Source of the DNA: an uncultured Prevotellaceae bacterium
GTDB lineage: Bacteria > Bacteroidota > Bacteroidia > Bacteroidales > Bacteroidaceae
Direction of reading: 5' to 3'
DNA: 44,068 nucleotides
Assembly: GCA_947304115.1 (NCBI GenBank)
Contig: CAMZAE010000016.1
Span: forward strand, 1 to 44,068
Shown here: one piece after another, positions 25,047 to 32,354 of the stretch
How positions within the stretch are numbered: position 1 is the stretch's first letter
Layout of the letters: every line of letters begins with the position of its first letter
Notes under the pieces: model-generated
What the model saw: only the letters and a program-made list of their open reading frames with translations
The model's database searches: none
Told to the model about the DNA's origin: nothing
Made by a program: the position numbers and the translations under genes

Positions 25047-25078
25047 GGAAGTTAAAGGAGACTCCTCCTTTAACTTCC
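25047..25078. promoter_or_regulatory. Intergenic hairpin between SPFH and GYF_2 genes
   Basis: A 14-bp perfect stem (GGAAGTTAAAGGAG / CTCCTTTAACTTCC) with a 4-nt loop ACTC. No T-run follows. The 3' side runs into TTAACTT/CTTTAACT repeats up to the next ATG. It may set the transcript ratio of the two genes. Confidence 0.7.
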
Positions 25079-25111
25079 TTAACTTCTTTAACTCCTTAAA
25101 CACCCTTAACT

Positions 25112-25459
25112 ATGAACGACCAAAACTTTTTCTCCATAGACAGGCTCGTCGAGTTTGGCATGAGCGCAGCCATTGCCCAGCAAATGGTCAAGTCTATGAA
25201 CCAGAACATGCAAAGCATGTATATCCCTGGCTCCATACAATCCATGCCACAGCCAACGCCTCCTGCCATCTTCTACGTCGCCATCGACGGGAAACAGACG
25301 GGACCGCTCAATGAGGCAGAGCTTACACGTCTCATCATGGAAAGGCAAGTCAACAAGGACACACTGGCATGGATGCCAGGAATGGCAGCATGGCAGCCCA
25401 TAGAACAGATTCCTGCCATCCTCAAAGTCATTGCCCTCACCCCGCCACCTTTGACATAA
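25112..25459 (+). CDS. Small GYF_2 (DUF4339) domain protein
   Basis: A 115-residue protein: an N-terminal helix-rich segment (FSIDRLVEFGMSAAIAQQMV, then KSMNQNMQSM), a Pro-rich linker and a GYF_2 domain (IFYVAIDGKQTGPLNEAELT...LAWMPGMAAWQPI, about residues 52-105). Both the QQM/NQNMQ segment and the GYF_2 domain resemble the C-terminal third of the SPFH protein just upstream, so it looks like a duplicated, free-standing copy of that part. It may compete with or co-assemble with the SPFH protein. It ends 4 bp before the GH16 gene. Confidence 0.8.
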   Translation: MNDQNFFSIDRLVEFGMSAAIAQQMVKSMNQNMQSMYIPGSIQSMPQPTPPAIFYVAIDGKQTGPLNEAELTRLIMERQVNKDTLAWMPGMAAWQPIEQIPAILKVIALTPPPLT

Positions 25460-25463
25460 AGAT

Positions 25464-26963
25464 ATGGACACTTCCCTGCACAAAGGCGTCCTTGCTTTGC
25501 TGATTGCATTGCTGTTGCCGCTCTTGTCGTCTGCCCAGGAAAGCTACCCCATTGCCTTTGACCGCAATGCAAACCGTACCCGAACCGACCGTGTGCTGAA
25601 CGGCATCGTGCTCAATGGCAACATCCTCCAAGTGAAAACACCGACGAAGATGTATCACGACCTCACCGACCAGATTTTCTATGCCCATGCAGGAGACCTC
25701 GTTTCGCCTTCACTGACATATACGGGCAAATGGATGAACAGCTACATATACATAGACAAGGACAACAACGGTGCTTTCGATGTACAGACTCCTGGAGTTC
25801 AAGGTGCCTTGACAGAGGACAACGAACTGGTAAGCTTTTCAGCCCTTACCTTGTCTGACGGTGTCTATAACAGTTATGGCGAGAATACAGGCCGCTCCTG
25901 GGTACACCCGCCTTCCTTTGTTTTGCCCGAAGCAATGGCGCCAGGGCTTTACATGATGCGCATAAAGATTGATTGGGATAACTTTGATCCTGCCGGCAGG
26001 GTAGATGAAGCAGAAAGCATCATCAAAAACGGCGGTGCTGTGCTCGACATCAACCTGCAAATCCTTCCCCAAGGAGAACTCCCAGAAGGCTGTTGCGCAA
26101 TGGTGTTCAATGATGAATTCAACGGCGAGGACGGTTCACAGCCTGACGAAACAAAATGGCAGCGATCTGTACGCAAGAGCAGCACCTGGAACAGGTTTAT
26201 CAGCAATTCAGAAGATGTCGTGTTCCTGCAGGATGGACATCTTGTCTGCCGCGCCATCCCCAACCCCGACCAAGCATCCGACCCCGTTGCGATGCTCACG
26301 GGTTCTGTGGAGACACGCGACCGCTTCTTCTTCACCTACGGCTGGGTGGAGGCCCGCCTAAAGACAACGCCGCACAAAGGAAACTTCCCAGCCTTTTGGA
26401 TGATGCCACAGCCGCCTGCCGACGGATGGCCAAAAGGCGGAGAGATAGACATCTTCGAGACCATCGACGCACAGAACACCGCCTACCACACCCTTCACTC
26501 GCATTGGACTTATACGCTCGGCAAAAAGAGCAATCCGAAGAGCAGCTTCAGCGAGACCGTGACACAAAACGACTGGCACGTCTTCGCAGCAAACTGGACA
26601 GAGGACCTTATCGCCTTTTACGTTGACGGCAAACCCGTAGGATCATACGCAAAGTCGCAGAACGCTTCTGATATAGAGAACGGACAGTGGCCGTTCCTTC
26701 ACGACTTCTACCTCATCCTAAACCAAAGCGTTGGCAACGGTTCTTGGGCAAAGGCAGCAGACACCTCCTTCACCTACGAGACACGATTCGATTGGGTTCG
26801 TGTCTTCCAGCAGACAGGCAACTCTACAAGCCTCACCCCTGCATTTGCCCCAGAAGAGGGAGAGGGAAGCAACTGGTACACTCTGGACGGACGCAAGCTT
26901 CAGGACAAACCCACAACTCCCGGCATCTACCTCTGTGGAAAAAAGAAGTATCTCATATTATAA
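25464..26963 (+). CDS. Secreted GH16-family beta-glucanase
   Basis: A 499-residue exported glycosidase. The signal peptide (about residues 1-24, LLSSA, then Gln) is followed by a GEVED-like beta domain (about 30-205, with YIDKDNNGAFDV) and a GH16 catalytic jelly roll (about 210-455). The catalytic motif is GGEIDIFE, with E327 as nucleophile, D329 and E332 as acid/base by family rule. GH16 enzymes hydrolyse beta-1,3/1,4-glucans or related polysaccharides; the exact substrate is not readable. The linker SLTPAFAPEEGEG is a repeat-derived insert, followed by a tail (WYTLDGRKLQ...GIYLCGKKKYLIL) like the sorting tails of other exported proteins here. Confidence 0.9.
   Translation: MDTSLHKGVLALLIALLLPLLSSAQESYPIAFDRNANRTRTDRVLNGIVLNGNILQVKTPTKMYHDLTDQIFYAHAGDLVSPSLTYTGKWMNSYIYIDKDNNGAFDVQTPGVQGALTEDNELVSFSALTLSDGVYNSYGENTGRSWVHPPSFVLPEAMAPGLYMMRIKIDWDNFDPAGRVDEAESIIKNGGAVLDINLQILPQGELPEGCCAMVFNDEFNGEDGSQPDETKWQRSVRKSSTWNRFISNSEDVVFLQDGHLVCRAIPNPDQASDPVAMLTGSVETRDRFFFTYGWVEARLKTTPHKGNFPAFWMMPQPPADGWPKGGEIDIFETIDAQNTAYHTLHSHWTYTLGKKSNPKSSFSETVTQNDWHVFAANWTEDLIAFYVDGKPVGSYAKSQNASDIENGQWPFLHDFYLILNQSVGNGSWAKAADTSFTYETRFDWVRVFQQTGNSTSLTPAFAPEEGEGSNWYTLDGRKLQDKPTTPGIYLCGKKKYLIL
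26829..26866 (+). repeat. Dispersed repeat copy in the GH16 linker
   Basis: AGCCTCACCCC...GAAGAGGGAGAGGG, read as SLTPAFAPEEGEG. It has the same reading frame and the same position before the tail as the copy at 3516-3549. Confidence 0.6.
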
Positions 26964-26974
26964 TATAGGAAGGC

Positions 26975-28048
26975 ATGAAGAAATTTCTGTTACTGGCAAC
27001 TCTCCTGACCTTTGTGGTAGACGTACAATCGCAGAAGATTGAAGTAGTTGATACCGACGGCAACGGCATTCACCTCGTGACGCTGTTGAATGAGGACGGC
27101 AACATGATTGGCACGACAGACCTGAACGGCACGATTGCCGACGTAAAGGGAACGACGAAGATTGTCCTCACACATGTTGCCTACAAGCCCCAATTGGTGG
27201 ACGTGACTTCCCTGAAGGACGGCCGCGTCACAATGGAGGACCTTGACTACAGCCTTGCCGAAGTCGTGGTAAAGCCCAAGCCGCTCATTTATGTCGAGAC
27301 TTTCTACAGAGTTTACGCTTTCGCCAACGACTCGCTACGCTACTACCTTGCAGGCATAATGCCCAATGCCTACAACATGGAAAAGAAGAAAGTCAAGTCT
27401 GGGAGCTACATGGAAAGCTACGGCGAGTTCGCCCACGGCAAGGGTATCGCCATCACATGGGGCGCAAGGGCGCAGGAGTTCAAGGCCGACAGGATACACA
27501 AAAGCGGGGCAATCGACATATTAAAGGGCGGAAAGTCACGCGACTCTTACTTCTTAACGCTGTCCGACGAAGGCAAGGGAAGGAAGAGAGTCAGCAATCC
27601 TGAAGGCACTGTGGGCTTTATTGAAACAGAGGGGAACGAGGTTCACATGGCACTCGAAGCGGGCAAAATGCAGATGTATCGCAACAAAAGGCTCGGACAA
27701 AACCGACTGCTCCAGGCCCGCGAAAAGAGGGGATACGACTACGAATTCAACGAAATCTTCAGTCTCAACGAGGAAGGGAACTCGACAGTTGCTGACCTTG
27801 TGATGTCCTCGGACCATTGGGAATGGAACGGCGGCAAGGGGCGCATGAAGTTCATCATCGAGACTTACGCCACAGAGCACGCCTATATAGACGAGAAAGA
27901 GTTCAAGGCAAAGAAGAACGTCCTGAAGAAGACTTATGTGTCGGAAATGAAGCTCGACGACCTGGAAGCCTACGCCACCTCACATGGTGTTCCCACCCTT
28001 ACGCCTTCAATAAGGAAAGCCATCGAAGGGCTAATGAAGAAAAAGTAG
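26975..28048 (+). CDS. Exported protein with carboxypeptidase-regulatory-like domain
   Basis: A 357-residue exported protein of unknown function. The signal peptide is about residues 1-19 (VQS, then Gln). Residues 20-95 resemble the carboxypeptidase D regulatory-like beta-sandwich (VVDTDGNGIHLVTLLNEDGN, GTTDLNGT, VLTHVAYKP, LAEVVVKP) that often begins Bacteroidetes outer-membrane and periplasmic proteins. The rest (about 100-357) is mixed alpha/beta without a motif I recognise and ends in a Lys-rich helix. It lacks the length and plug region of a TonB-dependent receptor. It lies 11 bp after the GH16 gene and 6 bp before the acyltransferase, so it is co-transcribed. Confidence 0.75.
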   Translation: MKKFLLLATLLTFVVDVQSQKIEVVDTDGNGIHLVTLLNEDGNMIGTTDLNGTIADVKGTTKIVLTHVAYKPQLVDVTSLKDGRVTMEDLDYSLAEVVVKPKPLIYVETFYRVYAFANDSLRYYLAGIMPNAYNMEKKKVKSGSYMESYGEFAHGKGIAITWGARAQEFKADRIHKSGAIDILKGGKSRDSYFLTLSDEGKGRKRVSNPEGTVGFIETEGNEVHMALEAGKMQMYRNKRLGQNRLLQAREKRGYDYEFNEIFSLNEEGNSTVADLVMSSDHWEWNGGKGRMKFIIETYATEHAYIDEKEFKAKKNVLKKTYVSEMKLDDLEAYATSHGVPTLTPSIRKAIEGLMKKK

Positions 28049-28054
28049 GGAGGC

Positions 28055-29023
28055 ATGATGAGAATCAAGGAACTTGACTACCTGAAGGGTGTTCTCATTC
28101 TGCTTGTCATCAGCTTTCATTTGGTTTGGTTTGAGCAACTGCATCCTTTCGCCAAGCAGGTGGTGTATTCCTTCCACATGCCCGGCTTTCTGCTCATCTC
28201 GGGCTACCTTATGAATGTGAGCAAAGCACCGAAGGATTTCTTGCGGACGCTCCTGTGGATAGCTGTTCCTTATATCGTTATGGAGAGCGGGTACATCGTC
28301 ATGGCATCCCTGCTCCCCATAGGCGAACATATCGACCGCCTCACCCCGATGGTCTTTCTCGACCGCCTCTGCCTGCATCCCCTTGGTCCTTATTGGTACC
28401 TGCACACCTTGATTCTATGCGGAGGTCTTTACTATTATATATATAATAATGTACAAAGAGGGCCAACAACACGTTTCCTCCTGATAGGCATCGCTTGTTA
28501 CATCCTGGCTCGCGCCTTTGGCATCCTATCATTTTCTTCCGCTCTTTATTTCCTTGCTGGTGCTGCCATACGTCAGAGCGGCATAGGGTTCCTCACATTT
28601 TTCCGCCCAAGCCATTTCTCCCTGCTTGCCTTTGTCCTGCTTGTCAGCTTTTCTGACAATCCGAACCAGGCAAGCATCGGAGGTGTTTTGATAGCATACA
28701 CAGCTATCTCCTCCCTGCTTTACGCAGCCCCCTCCCCCGATGAGGGGAAAAAGCGGCGCATGGGAAGCCTCCCTCCTCGGGGGGAGGTTTGGAGGGGGGC
28801 TGTCTTTCTCGGCCGCAACAGCCTACCACTCTACATCTTCTCCCCAATCTTTACCTTCCTCTGCAAGCAACTTGTCCCCTTCTTGCAGTTCGACAAGACA
28901 GGACTTCTCTTCCTGCTTGTCTCGCTCATCTTCTGCGTATCGGGCTGCCTTTTAATAGCCTGGCTGATGGACATCATTGGCATCTCCCGCTTCTTCTTTG
29001 GCAGGAAAGCATTGTCAATATGA
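28055..29023 (+). CDS. Acyltransferase family 3 (OafA/NodX-like) membrane protein
   Basis: A 322-residue integral membrane acyltransferase with about ten hydrophobic helices. The family start RIKELDYLKGVLILLVISFH carries the early His, and SFHMPGFLLISGYL and PYWYLHTLIL are typical. Such enzymes acetylate or succinylate cell-surface sugars. Residues about 224-249 (from APSPDEGKKRR to EVWRGAVF) are a hydrophilic insert encoded by a GC-rich dispersed repeat, placed between two membrane helices. AGGGAGG lies just before tandem ATG codons at 28055 and 28058; the second gives better spacing. Confidence 0.85.
   Translation: MMRIKELDYLKGVLILLVISFHLVWFEQLHPFAKQVVYSFHMPGFLLISGYLMNVSKAPKDFLRTLLWIAVPYIVMESGYIVMASLLPIGEHIDRLTPMVFLDRLCLHPLGPYWYLHTLILCGGLYYYIYNNVQRGPTTRFLLIGIACYILARAFGILSFSSALYFLAGAAIRQSGIGFLTFFRPSHFSLLAFVLLVSFSDNPNQASIGGVLIAYTAISSLLYAAPSPDEGKKRRMGSLPPRGEVWRGAVFLGRNSLPLYIFSPIFTFLCKQLVPFLQFDKTGLLFLLVSLIFCVSGCLLIAWLMDIIGISRFFFGRKALSI
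28726..28801. repeat. GC-rich dispersed repeat inside the acyltransferase gene
   Basis: The left part 28726-28747 (AGCCCCCTCCCCCGATGAGGGG) and right part 28765-28801 are inverted relatives. The right 37 bp are identical, base for base, to the reverse complement of 41729-41765 in tsaE. The two genes read the element in different frames. Confidence 0.9.
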
Positions 29024-29070
29024 CCTGACTTTCTGTCCATCTTTGTCCACTTATTAGCCATTTGGCACAG

Positions 29071-29086
29071 TGGCACGCTTGTTGTC
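29071..29086 (+). promoter_or_regulatory. Sigma-54-like promoter of hsp20
   Basis: TGGCAC (29071-29076), five bases, TTGTC (29082-29086), close to the -24/-12 consensus TGGCAC-N5-TTGCA. No TAnnTTTG box lies between it and the gene. The transcript would carry a leader of about 90 nt. Confidence 0.5.
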
Positions 29087-29186
29087 TCTTATGTTAGTGA
29101 AAGCCGGAGCGAAAGCAAAGGCACAAAGAGAGAGACAATAAACATTAAACAATAACCATTAAAACAAAAAACAGGAGGTATTGATT

Positions 29187-29612
29187 ATGTTACCAGTAAT
29201 GTTTAAGAACAGTTGGTTCCCAACAGTATTTGATGATTTTCTGAACACAGACTTCATGCCTCGCGCCAACAGCACGGCACCGGCAGTCAACGTGAAAGAG
29301 AGCGAGAACGCCTACACGATGGAACTTGCGGCTCCTGGCATCAAGAAGGAGTACTGCCGCGTCAACATCAACGAGGACGGCAATCTGGCCATCGCCATTG
29401 AGAACAAGGTGGAACACAAGCATGAGGACAAGGGCCACCACTATCTGAGGCGCGAGTTCTCGTACAGCAACTACGAACAGAGCTACACGCTGCCCGACGA
29501 TGTGGAGCGCGAGAAAATTTCCGCTAAGGTTGAGGACGGCATCCTGACCGTCACCATGCCGAAGAAAGAGAAGGAAGTGAAGAAGCTTTCAAAGGCAATT
29601 GAAGTCTGCTAA
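29187..29612 (+). CDS. Hsp20 / alpha-crystallin small heat-shock protein
   Basis: A 141-residue holdase chaperone that keeps unfolding cytosolic proteins soluble until refolded. The alpha-crystallin domain covers about residues 33-130 (APAVNVKESENAYTMELAAP, KISAKVEDGILTVTMPK, the usual G-x-L motif). The N-terminal MFKNSWFPTVFDDFL is typical of Bacteroidetes members. AGGAGG at 29173-29178 lies 8 nt before the ATG at 29187; the in-frame TTG at 29181 is too close to be the start. It stands alone between its own promoter region and a strong terminator. Confidence 0.95.
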   Translation: MLPVMFKNSWFPTVFDDFLNTDFMPRANSTAPAVNVKESENAYTMELAAPGIKKEYCRVNINEDGNLAIAIENKVEHKHEDKGHHYLRREFSYSNYEQSYTLPDDVEREKISAKVEDGILTVTMPKKEKEVKKLSKAIEVC

Positions 29613-29665
29613 AAGCCTCTGCCCTCTCTCTCAAAGGAAAGAGAACTTTTCAGGAACACAACGTC

Positions 29666-29702
29666 AAGAGCAACATCCGATGGGATGTTGCTCTTCTTTT
29701 TT
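29666..29702 (+). terminator. hsp20 terminator
   Basis: A 13-bp perfect stem (AAGAGCAACATCC / GGATGTTGCTCTT), 4-nt loop GATG, then CTTTTTT. Confidence 0.93.
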
Positions 29703-29746
29703 CTCAAAAAAACTTAACAAATCGATAATTGTTCTCATTTATTTCA

Positions 29747-29754
29747 TAACTTTG
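29747..29754 (+). promoter_or_regulatory. -7 box of the rSAM/lipoprotein operon
   Basis: TAACTTTG, 13 bp before the ATG. No good TTTG box at 19-21 bp, so it is a half-match. Confidence 0.4.
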
Positions 29755-29767
29755 TCTTCATCAAGGC

Positions 29768-30856
29768 ATGAAAAACGACATCGAAAAGTTAGGTCTCCGC
29801 AGAAAGGCAGCTCTTGAGGCTGCCCGTCTGCTAAACAAGAGTCTCAGACACGAGCACCGGCTCAGGCAGGTGTTCTGGGAAAGCACGGTGCGCTGCAACA
29901 TCCATTGTCGGCATTGTGGCAGCGATTGCCGACAGGCCAGCACTGTGCCCGACATGCCCCGCGAGGACTTCTTCCATGTGCTCGACAACATAGCCCAAAA
30001 ACAAACCCCTAACGAAGTCTTCATCATCCTCGGAGGCGGAGAGCCGCTGGTCCGCGAGGATGTGGTGGAGTGCGCCCAAGGCATTAGCGACAGAGGCTTT
30101 CCGTGGGGAATGGTGACGAATGGCCTCTATCTCACGCCCGAACTGTTCAAGCGGTTGAGGGAAGCCGGCCTCTGCTCCATAACGGTCAGCCTCGACGGTC
30201 TCGAAGAGCAGCACACATGGCTGCGCCGACACCCCGACTGTTTCCGCATGGCAAGCCAGGCCATCGACATGATTGTGGCAGACCGCACATTGGCTTACGA
30301 CGTGATGACCTGCGTACACCAGCACAACTACGACACCCTGCCGCAACTCCGCGACTTCCTTATCAACAAAGGCGTGACCGACTGGCGGTTGGCAACCATC
30401 TTTCCTGTGGGCCGTGGCGCCCAGGACAAGGACCTGCAACTGACGGGCGAACAGATGCGAGGACTCCTTGACTTCATCCGACAGACACGTAAGGAGGGCC
30501 AGATACACGCCTCCTACGGCTGCGAAGGTTTCCTTGGGCCATACGAAGGCGACGTGCGCGACTGGATGTTCCGTTGCACAGCAGGCGTGACAGTGGCCTC
30601 GGTGCTCGTGGACGGCAGCATCAGTGCCTGCACCAGCATCCGCCATAACTACAAGCAGGGCAACATCTACGAGGACGACTTCATGGATGTCTGGGAGCAT
30701 CGCTTCCAACTCCATCGCAATCACGACTGGATGAAACGCGACGACTGCAAGGACTGCAAGTATTGGCGCTACTGCGAGGGAGGCGGACTTCACCTCCGGG
30801 ACGATGAAGGACGGCTGCTGCTATGCCACATAGAAAGAATGAAAAATAGTAAATAG
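29768..30856 (+). CDS. Radical SAM/SPASM-type enzyme of the rSAM/lipoprotein system
   Basis: A 362-residue radical SAM enzyme. The 4Fe-4S motif is CNIHCRHC (C43, C47, C50), followed by IILGGGEPLVRED (the SAM-binding GGE) and ITVSLDGLEEQH. The C-terminal region (about 275-355) has cysteines in FRCTAG, SACTSI, DDCKDCKYWRYCEGG and LLLCHIE, consistent with a SPASM-like domain binding auxiliary clusters. SPASM enzymes generally modify peptides. The next gene, 34 bp downstream, is a 79-aa lipoprotein with repeated LYG motifs. This matches the two-gene rSAM/lipoprotein arrangement defined by comparative genomics in Bacteroidetes, whose chemistry I do not know to be solved. Its stop codon lies within AAATAGT heptads. 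Confidence 0.9.
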   Translation: MKNDIEKLGLRRKAALEAARLLNKSLRHEHRLRQVFWESTVRCNIHCRHCGSDCRQASTVPDMPREDFFHVLDNIAQKQTPNEVFIILGGGEPLVREDVVECAQGISDRGFPWGMVTNGLYLTPELFKRLREAGLCSITVSLDGLEEQHTWLRRHPDCFRMASQAIDMIVADRTLAYDVMTCVHQHNYDTLPQLRDFLINKGVTDWRLATIFPVGRGAQDKDLQLTGEQMRGLLDFIRQTRKEGQIHASYGCEGFLGPYEGDVRDWMFRCTAGVTVASVLVDGSISACTSIRHNYKQGNIYEDDFMDVWEHRFQLHRNHDWMKRDDCKDCKYWRYCEGGGLHLRDDEGRLLLCHIERMKNSK

Positions 30857-30883
30857 TCAATCGTAAATCGTCAAATAGTAAAT
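30844..30883. repeat. AAATAGT-type heptads between rSAM and lipoprotein genes
   Basis: AAATAGT, AAATAGT, CAATCGT, AAATCGT, then CAAATAGT and a partial unit. The tract begins inside the last codons of the rSAM gene and supplies its TAG stop. It fills the gap up to the lipoprotein ATG. Confidence 0.75.
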
Positions 30884-30890
30884 ATGCCAG

Positions 30891-31130
30891 ATGTCAAAGA
30901 AAATCTATTCCTTTTGGAACCTGCTACTGGGTTCGCTCATCACCTTGCTGGGCTTTGGTTCATGCAAGACGTCAAAGAATGTGCCGCCAGAAGACGACAC
31001 GTTGAAACTTTACGGACCGCCGCCTCCAACAATCATTGAGAAGCCCACACCTATTGAGCCAATACAGGTTCTCTATGGGGCACCTCCTGTCCGAAAGGAA
31101 AGGCAACCAGAGGTGAAGATTGTCAAATAA
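30891..31130 (+). CDS. Small lipoprotein with two LYG-[PA]-PP motifs, putative rSAM substrate
   Basis: A 79-residue lipoprotein. The signal peptide (SFWNLLLGSLITLLGFGSC) ends in a lipobox with C25 as the lipidated residue. The mature part is only 55 residues: KTSKNVPPEDDTLK, then LYGPPPP (40-46), a Pro/Ile/Glu spacer, LYGAPP (61-66) and a basic end. The first residues (SKKIYSFWNLLLGSL) match my memory of rSAM-associated lipoproteins in Bacteroidetes. The two LYG-[PA]-PP repeats are the natural candidates for modification by the adjacent radical SAM enzyme; this is inference. It would sit on a membrane surface. It converges on the O-methyltransferase gene with a 3-bp gap. Confidence 0.82.
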   Translation: MSKKIYSFWNLLLGSLITLLGFGSCKTSKNVPPEDDTLKLYGPPPPTIIEKPTPIEPIQVLYGAPPVRKERQPEVKIVK

Positions 31131-31133
31131 GGC

Positions 31134-31763
31134 TTAGGGCTTTACGCGGATGATGGTCAAGCCGTCGCGGAGCGGCAGGATGACTTTCTCCACGCGACGG
31201 TCTGCCGCGACGAGGTCGTTGAAGGCCTGTATGCCATGCGTCTGTGCGTCACTCTTCTTTGCTTCTTCCAGGACACGACCATACCACAATGTGTTGTCTG
31301 CCACGATGTAGCCTCCCGGACGCATTAAGGGCAGGAGCATTTCGTAGTACGCCACATATTCCCGCTTGTCGGCATCGATGTAGGCAAAGTCCCACCGCTC
31401 CGTCATCTGCGGAACAAGCTGAAGCGCATCGCCGATGTGCAGATGAATCTTGTTGCAGAAAGGACTTCCCTCAAGCCATTTGCGCAGGAAGTCTTCATTC
31501 TCGTCGAATATCTCGAAGGTATGCAGTTCGGCCCCGTCGGTAAGTCCCTCTGCCATACATAAAGTAGCATAGCCGCTGAAAGTGCCCAGTTCAAGCACTT
31601 TCAGCGGCTTTGCCATTTCGATGAGCATCTTCAGCAGCCGCCCCTGCAGATGGCCGCTTGCCATCTGGCCGTAGGAGAGGCGCAACTGCGTGTCGCGCCA
31701 GACGGCGTGAAGATAATCGCCCTCTGCGTCAATGTGTCCGAGAATATACTCGTCAAGCGTCAT
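31134..31763 (-). CDS. SAM-dependent O-methyltransferase (class I, CCoAOMT-like)
   Basis: A 209-residue cytosolic methyltransferase. The SAM-binding motif I VLELGTFSGYATLCMAEGL (about residues 56-74), the acidic FEIFDENEDF and the metal/substrate region FAYIDADKREYVAYYE match the caffeoyl-CoA/catechol O-methyltransferase-like family. The natural substrate in Bacteroidales is not known to me. Its ATG overlaps the aroQ stop (ATGA), so the two are coupled, an arrangement I recall from other Bacteroidales next to xerD. Confidence 0.9.
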   Translation of the reverse strand: MTLDEYILGHIDAEGDYLHAVWRDTQLRLSYGQMASGHLQGRLLKMLIEMAKPLKVLELGTFSGYATLCMAEGLTDGAELHTFEIFDENEDFLRKWLEGSPFCNKIHLHIGDALQLVPQMTERWDFAYIDADKREYVAYYEMLLPLMRPGGYIVADNTLWYGRVLEEAKKSDAQTHGIQAFNDLVAADRRVEKVILPLRDGLTIIRVKP

Positions 31764-32200
31764 TCAGCTTTGCCGCGAGCCGTGTTGTCTATCAGAGCTT
31801 CGATGGCAAGGCGGTAGCTGTCCAGTCCGAAGCCGCCGATGAAGCCTACGCAACCCGGGCTGATGATGGAATTGCGACGGAAGTCTTCGCGCTGATAGAC
31901 ATTGCTGATATGCACCTCGACGGTGGGGGTGCTCACACTTCTGAGGGCATCGAGGATGGCGATGCTGGTGTGTGTGTATGCTCCGGCATTGAGCACGATG
32001 CCGTCGCGGTCAAAGCCAACCTCATGGATTTTGTTGATGATTTCGCCCTCCAAGTTGCTCTGGAAGTAGTCGATACGCACCTTCGGGAAACGTGCCCGCA
32101 GTTCCTTGAGATAGTCTTCCCATGCACGCACGCCGTAAATCTCCGGCTCGCGAATGCCCAACAGGTTCAGATTTGGACCGTTTATAATTTGAATTCTCAT
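31760..32200 (-). CDS. aroQ: Type II 3-dehydroquinate dehydratase
   Basis: A 146-residue shikimate-pathway enzyme that converts 3-dehydroquinate to 3-dehydroshikimate; type II enzymes are dodecamers. The signature is complete: NGPNLNLLGIREPEIYG with R17 and Y22, LNAGAYTHTSIAILDAL, VEVHISNVYQREDFR and GFGLDSYRLA. The length is normal. It is divergent from xerD; the minus-strand TATCTTTG at 32245-32252 is its likely promoter. Confidence 0.96.
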   Translation of the reverse strand: MRIQIINGPNLNLLGIREPEIYGVRAWEDYLKELRARFPKVRIDYFQSNLEGEIINKIHEVGFDRDGIVLNAGAYTHTSIAILDALRSVSTPTVEVHISNVYQREDFRRNSIISPGCVGFIGGFGLDSYRLAIEALIDNTARGKAE

Positions 32201-32218
32201 AATAATGTTGTATTTTTG
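32188..32218 (+). promoter_or_regulatory. xerD promoter
   Basis: TTTG at 32188-32191, a 19-bp spacer and TATTTTTG at 32211-32218. It overlaps the start of aroQ. It gives xerD a leader of about 130 nt that contains two heptad tracts. Confidence 0.6.
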
Positions 32219-32244
32219 TAGTCGTTTAGCGTTAGTTTCTGCTA

Positions 32245-32252
32245 CAAAGATA
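32245..32252 (-). promoter_or_regulatory. aroQ -7 box
   Basis: TATCTTTG on the minus strand, 44 bp upstream of the aroQ ATG. GATTAAA heptads fill the upstream region. Confidence 0.6.
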
Positions 32253-32259
32253 GAAAAAA

Positions 32260-32287
32260 GATTAAAGATTAAAGATTAAAGATTAAA
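32260..32287. repeat. 7-bp tandem repeat GATTAAA, four units
   Basis: Four perfect GATTAAA units directly upstream of the aroQ -7 box, the same unit as at the kinase promoter (20687-20714). Confidence 0.9.
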
Positions 32288-32312
32288 GAATTTTTCCCTT
32301 AATTGCAAATTT

Positions 32313-32347
32313 CTTAACTCTTAACTCTTAATTCTTAACTCTTAACT
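32313..32347. repeat. 7-bp tandem repeat CTTAACT, five units
   Basis: CTTAACT, CTTAACT, CTTAATT, CTTAACT, CTTAACT in the xerD leader, ending 7 bp before the ATG at 32355. Confidence 0.9.
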
Positions 32348-32354
32348 GAGAATT

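Noticed and set aside
29024..29070. CATCTTTG near 29036 as a standard promoter for hsp20
   Set aside because: The first base of the -7 box is wrong, there is no -33 partner, and it would give a very long leader; the sigma-54-like site fits better.
29831..30793. 320-residue minus-strand frame opposite the radical SAM gene
   Set aside because: Antisense shadow; the plus strand has intact Cys motifs and its own neighbours.
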